Assembly (NCBI RefSeq): GCF_029633865.1
Contig: NC_079224.1
Location: 20,810,064-20,874,063, forward strand
DNA: 64,000 bases
DNA from: Lampris incognitus
Lineage: Eukaryota; Chordata; Actinopteri; Lampriformes; Lampridae
Reading direction: 5' to 3'
Shown in pieces: positions 63,375-64,000 of this stretch (positions are counted from its first letter, which is position 1; the number at the start of each line of letters is the position of its first letter). The translations under genes were made by a program, and so were the position numbers. Under the pieces are notes generated by a model. That model was given only the letters and a program-made list of their open reading frames with translations, ran no database searches and had not been told where the DNA came from.

Positions 63375-64000
63375 TCTAGCTAATCTAGTCTAGTCTGTTC
63401 ACTTGATGCAATGCAACTGGACTATACAGTACTAGAGAAATTATATGATGTGATGTGATATTGTTTTCTGTTCTATTGTAAATTATTATATTACACTATA
63501 AAAACTAATCTTATCAAAGTTTATCATAACATATTAAATAGCATTATAGTATACCTTTTTTTATTGCACAACCATGCACCAAAAGGCTGGCCTGGGGTCT
63601 CTGTCTTGGCCCTGCATTGCTGTCTTAGCATTGAGAAGAGTCTTAGGTCTCAGTGATGTGAGATAGTCTGAGTAATGTTCAGCCCCAGTCCCCTCTCCCT
63701 CCCACATGAAATATTCAACTCATCTGGTAAAAGCTTCAGGAGAGACGAGGGAGGGAGGGAGAAAGACAAAGGTGAGGGGAAATAGGGTAAGATGGAAAGG
63801 TTGGGGGAGTATAAAAGTAGGATGGGACATAAGGCAGTGGAGAAGGAGGAGGGGGTGCTGGCAACCGTCCTTTTTTTGGTTCCCTATGAATTAAGAACGA
63901 GAGGATTGAGAAGAAGAAAGAGAAGCCAGGGAGTTAAAGTCAGAACAAGCAGAGTGGAAAGCCTCCATTTAGGATAAGTGCTCACACACACACACACACA
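63375..64000. other. RGS11 intron 8, no exon seen
   Basis: No recognisable RGS11 exon before the window ends in a (CA)n run (63,981-64,000). 63,730-63,960 is purine-rich (GGGAGGGAGGGAGAAAG style). Confidence 0.4.

Overview
This window is vertebrate nuclear DNA, almost certainly from a teleost fish. The evidence is short GT-AG-spliced exons of three vertebrate genes set in long repeat-rich introns, and fish-type repeats: Tc1-like elements, hAT MITEs, a 5S-derived SINE3, tRNA-derived SINEs, L2/Rex1-like and RTE-like LINEs, and CA microsatellites. There are no prokaryotic features, tRNA genes or CRISPR arrays.

Genes. (1) Positions 43-12,979 on the minus strand hold 15 coding exons (640 codons) of transferrin receptor 1 (TFRC), with its YTRF endocytosis motif, membrane anchor, apical, protease-like and first helical-domain exons. 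The last ~120 codons, the RGD region and the 3' UTR lie beyond the left edge. A probable noncoding first exon with a CRE/CCAAT/HRE-like promoter sits at ~35.86-36.06 kb, giving an intron 1 of about 23 kb. (2) Positions 48,941-55,249 (minus) hold the complete coding region of Integrator subunit 15 (INTS15, human C7orf26). Seven coding exons sum to exactly 450 codons including the stop (449 aa), plus a noncoding exon 1 at ~57.73-57.84 kb. (3) Positions 58,237-62,939 (plus) hold the first eight coding exons (196 codons: N-terminus, DEP and DHEX regions) of RGS11; the GGL and RGS domains lie beyond the right edge. INTS15 and RGS11 start head to head, about 400 bp apart.

Repeats. TFRC introns carry a hAT MITE (3.1 kb), a LINE relic with a nested LINE fragment (4.5-7.3 kb), a tRNA-type SINE (8.6 kb) and a Tc1-like transposon (11.1-12.6 kb). 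TFRC intron 1 is a nest of mobile DNA: a LINE/28S-rDNA chimera (15.4-16.1 kb), a hAT derivative (17.3-18.2 kb), and a ~14-kb structure (18,977-32,914) bounded by inverted arms of ~1.8-1.9 kb once later insertions are removed. Between and within the arms lie relics of an integrase-type transposase and a HECT-type ubiquitin-ligase ORF, plus nested SINE3, Tc1, MITE, SINE and LINE insertions. I read it as a decayed giant DNA transposon, and it is the most unusual object here. The 36-48.6 kb intergenic stretch holds only repeats or unrecognised DNA.

The three genes serve unrelated cell functions (iron uptake, snRNA/transcription termination, G-protein signalling); only the INTS15/RGS11 promoter arrangement suggests shared regulation. 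Exon borders were read by eye from splice consensus, reading frame and remembered family sequences. No alignment was run.
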